Source: Alphaproteobacteria bacterium (GTDB lineage: Bacteria > Pseudomonadota > Alphaproteobacteria > Caulobacterales > Caulobacteraceae). Taken from it: a stretch of DNA of 64,000 nucleotides. Of the stretch, positions 63,211 to 64,000 are shown in pieces. Every line of letters starts with the position of its first letter. Position 1 is the first letter of the stretch. A model generated the notes under the pieces. It was not told where the DNA came from and did not search any database. It was given only the letters and a program-made list of their open reading frames with translations. The position numbers and the translations under genes were made by a program. Where the stretch lies: contig JAHKAM010000021.1 of NCBI GenBank assembly GCA_018826515.1, positions 41,237 to 105,236 of the forward strand, read 5' to 3'.

Positions 63211-63648
63211 TCAGGACGCCGCGGCCAGCCAGGGCGCAAGGCGGAACCGGCGCGGCGGCTCGCCGACCGTCCGGTCGCGAATGAACTGACGGGCGAAGGT
63301 CACGGCCCCCTGGATGGTGGCTTCATCGAACGGTTTGGACACGGCCCCGAGGGCGCCGGCGAAACCCTCGGGAATCTGTTCCGGATTGGCGGTGAGGAAG
63401 ATCACAGCGGAGCCGAATTCGTCCACCAGACGCCTTGCGATGTCGGGGCCGGTCATCCCGTCCAGCAGATTGATGTCGACCAGCGCCAGATCGAGCGGCT
63501 CACGTTCGGCGATCGCCAGCGCTCCGGCCCGGTCCATGGCGCAACCCACGACGTCGCAGCCGGTCTCGCCCAGAACCAGTTCCAGCTCCATGGCCAACAG
63601 GGCCTGGTCTTCGACAATCAAGACCCGAAGGTCGGCCGACTCGGACAA
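63211..63648 (-). CDS. Single-domain response regulator (REC)
   Basis: RVLIVEDQALLAMELELVL; LDLALVDINLLDG; VIFLTANPEQIPEGFAGALGAVSKPF. Confidence 0.9.
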   Translation of the reverse strand: MSESADLRVLIVEDQALLAMELELVLGETGCDVVGCAMDRAGALAIAEREPLDLALVDINLLDGMTGPDIARRLVDEFGSAVIFLTANPEQIPEGFAGALGAVSKPFDEATIQGAVTFARQFIRDRTVGEPPRRFRLAPWLAAAS

Positions 63649-63864
63649 ATCACTCCCCCGGTGCTAACCCGCCCCTTAACACTGTTTGTGTCGGTTAGCG
63701 GACACTGAACGCACGAAAGTTCAGGGGGTTCAGCGGCCGCACAGGAAATGGCGCCCGTTCGGCGCCCGCCGTCCGGGACGGCCCCGGCTCTGCCGGAACG
63801 GCGGCCGCAGCAGAAAGACTGAAGGAACCGGGGAGGAAGGGGCTGCCGGGGACCGGCGCGCGGA

Positions 63865-63938
63865 TGGCTGGGGAACTAGGACTCGAACCTAGAATGACGG
63901 TACCAAAAACCGGAGTGTTACCATTACACCATTCCCCA
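63865..63938 (-). tRNA. tRNA-Gln (anticodon UUG), 3' CCA encoded
   Basis: Reverse complement tggggaatggtgtaatggtaacactccggtttttggtaccgtcattctaggttcgagtcctagttccccagcca: 7-bp acceptor, GTGT/ACAC D stem, loop TTTTGGT, CTAGG-TTCGAGT-CCTAG T-arm. Confidence 0.93.
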
Positions 63939-64000
63939 GCAGGTCCGGCGTTTCCGGGGCCGAAGCGCCGGAAGGCGTGCGAGATACGACAAGGCCGCGG

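Noticed and set aside
63688-63705. gtgtc...gacac inverted repeat upstream of the response regulator as an sRNA
   Set aside because: Only 5-bp arms and no terminator; insufficient support.

Overview
The window is high-GC, densely packed alphaproteobacterial chromosome. Gene content resembles Caulobacterales/Brevundimonas, but that is judged from protein style and gene order, not from a search. Most of it is core or housekeeping: hrpB, rpsB-tsf, proS-lolC-lolD, dnaE, dapA, smpB, folK, rpoZ-rsh-LOG, pyrE-pdxJ-acpS-lepB-rnc-era, recO, parC, lemA/M48, bpt, motB, and a minus-strand tRNA-Gln(UUG). I see no prophage, CRISPR array, rRNA operon, integrase or recognisable defence island. The most unusual object is the signal peptidase I gene (40374-41729). 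Its predicted cytoplasmic N-terminus is a His/Asp/Ala-rich region containing four exact-length 90-bp (30-aa) tandem repeats, ahead of an otherwise normal catalytic domain. Secondary points: two ~135-bp inverted-repeat REP/MITE-like elements with GCGAAAGC-type mini-hairpins; an ArsR-AHSA1-AHSA1-VOC-DHFR cassette with a duplicated operator-like site; a 38-aa conserved-looking basic small protein missing from the ORF track; a TetR-linked btuFCD-like importer; an internally duplicated NTF2-like secreted protein; and several 5'-5' or 3'-3' gene overlaps. Product names come from reading motifs by eye; no database search was run.
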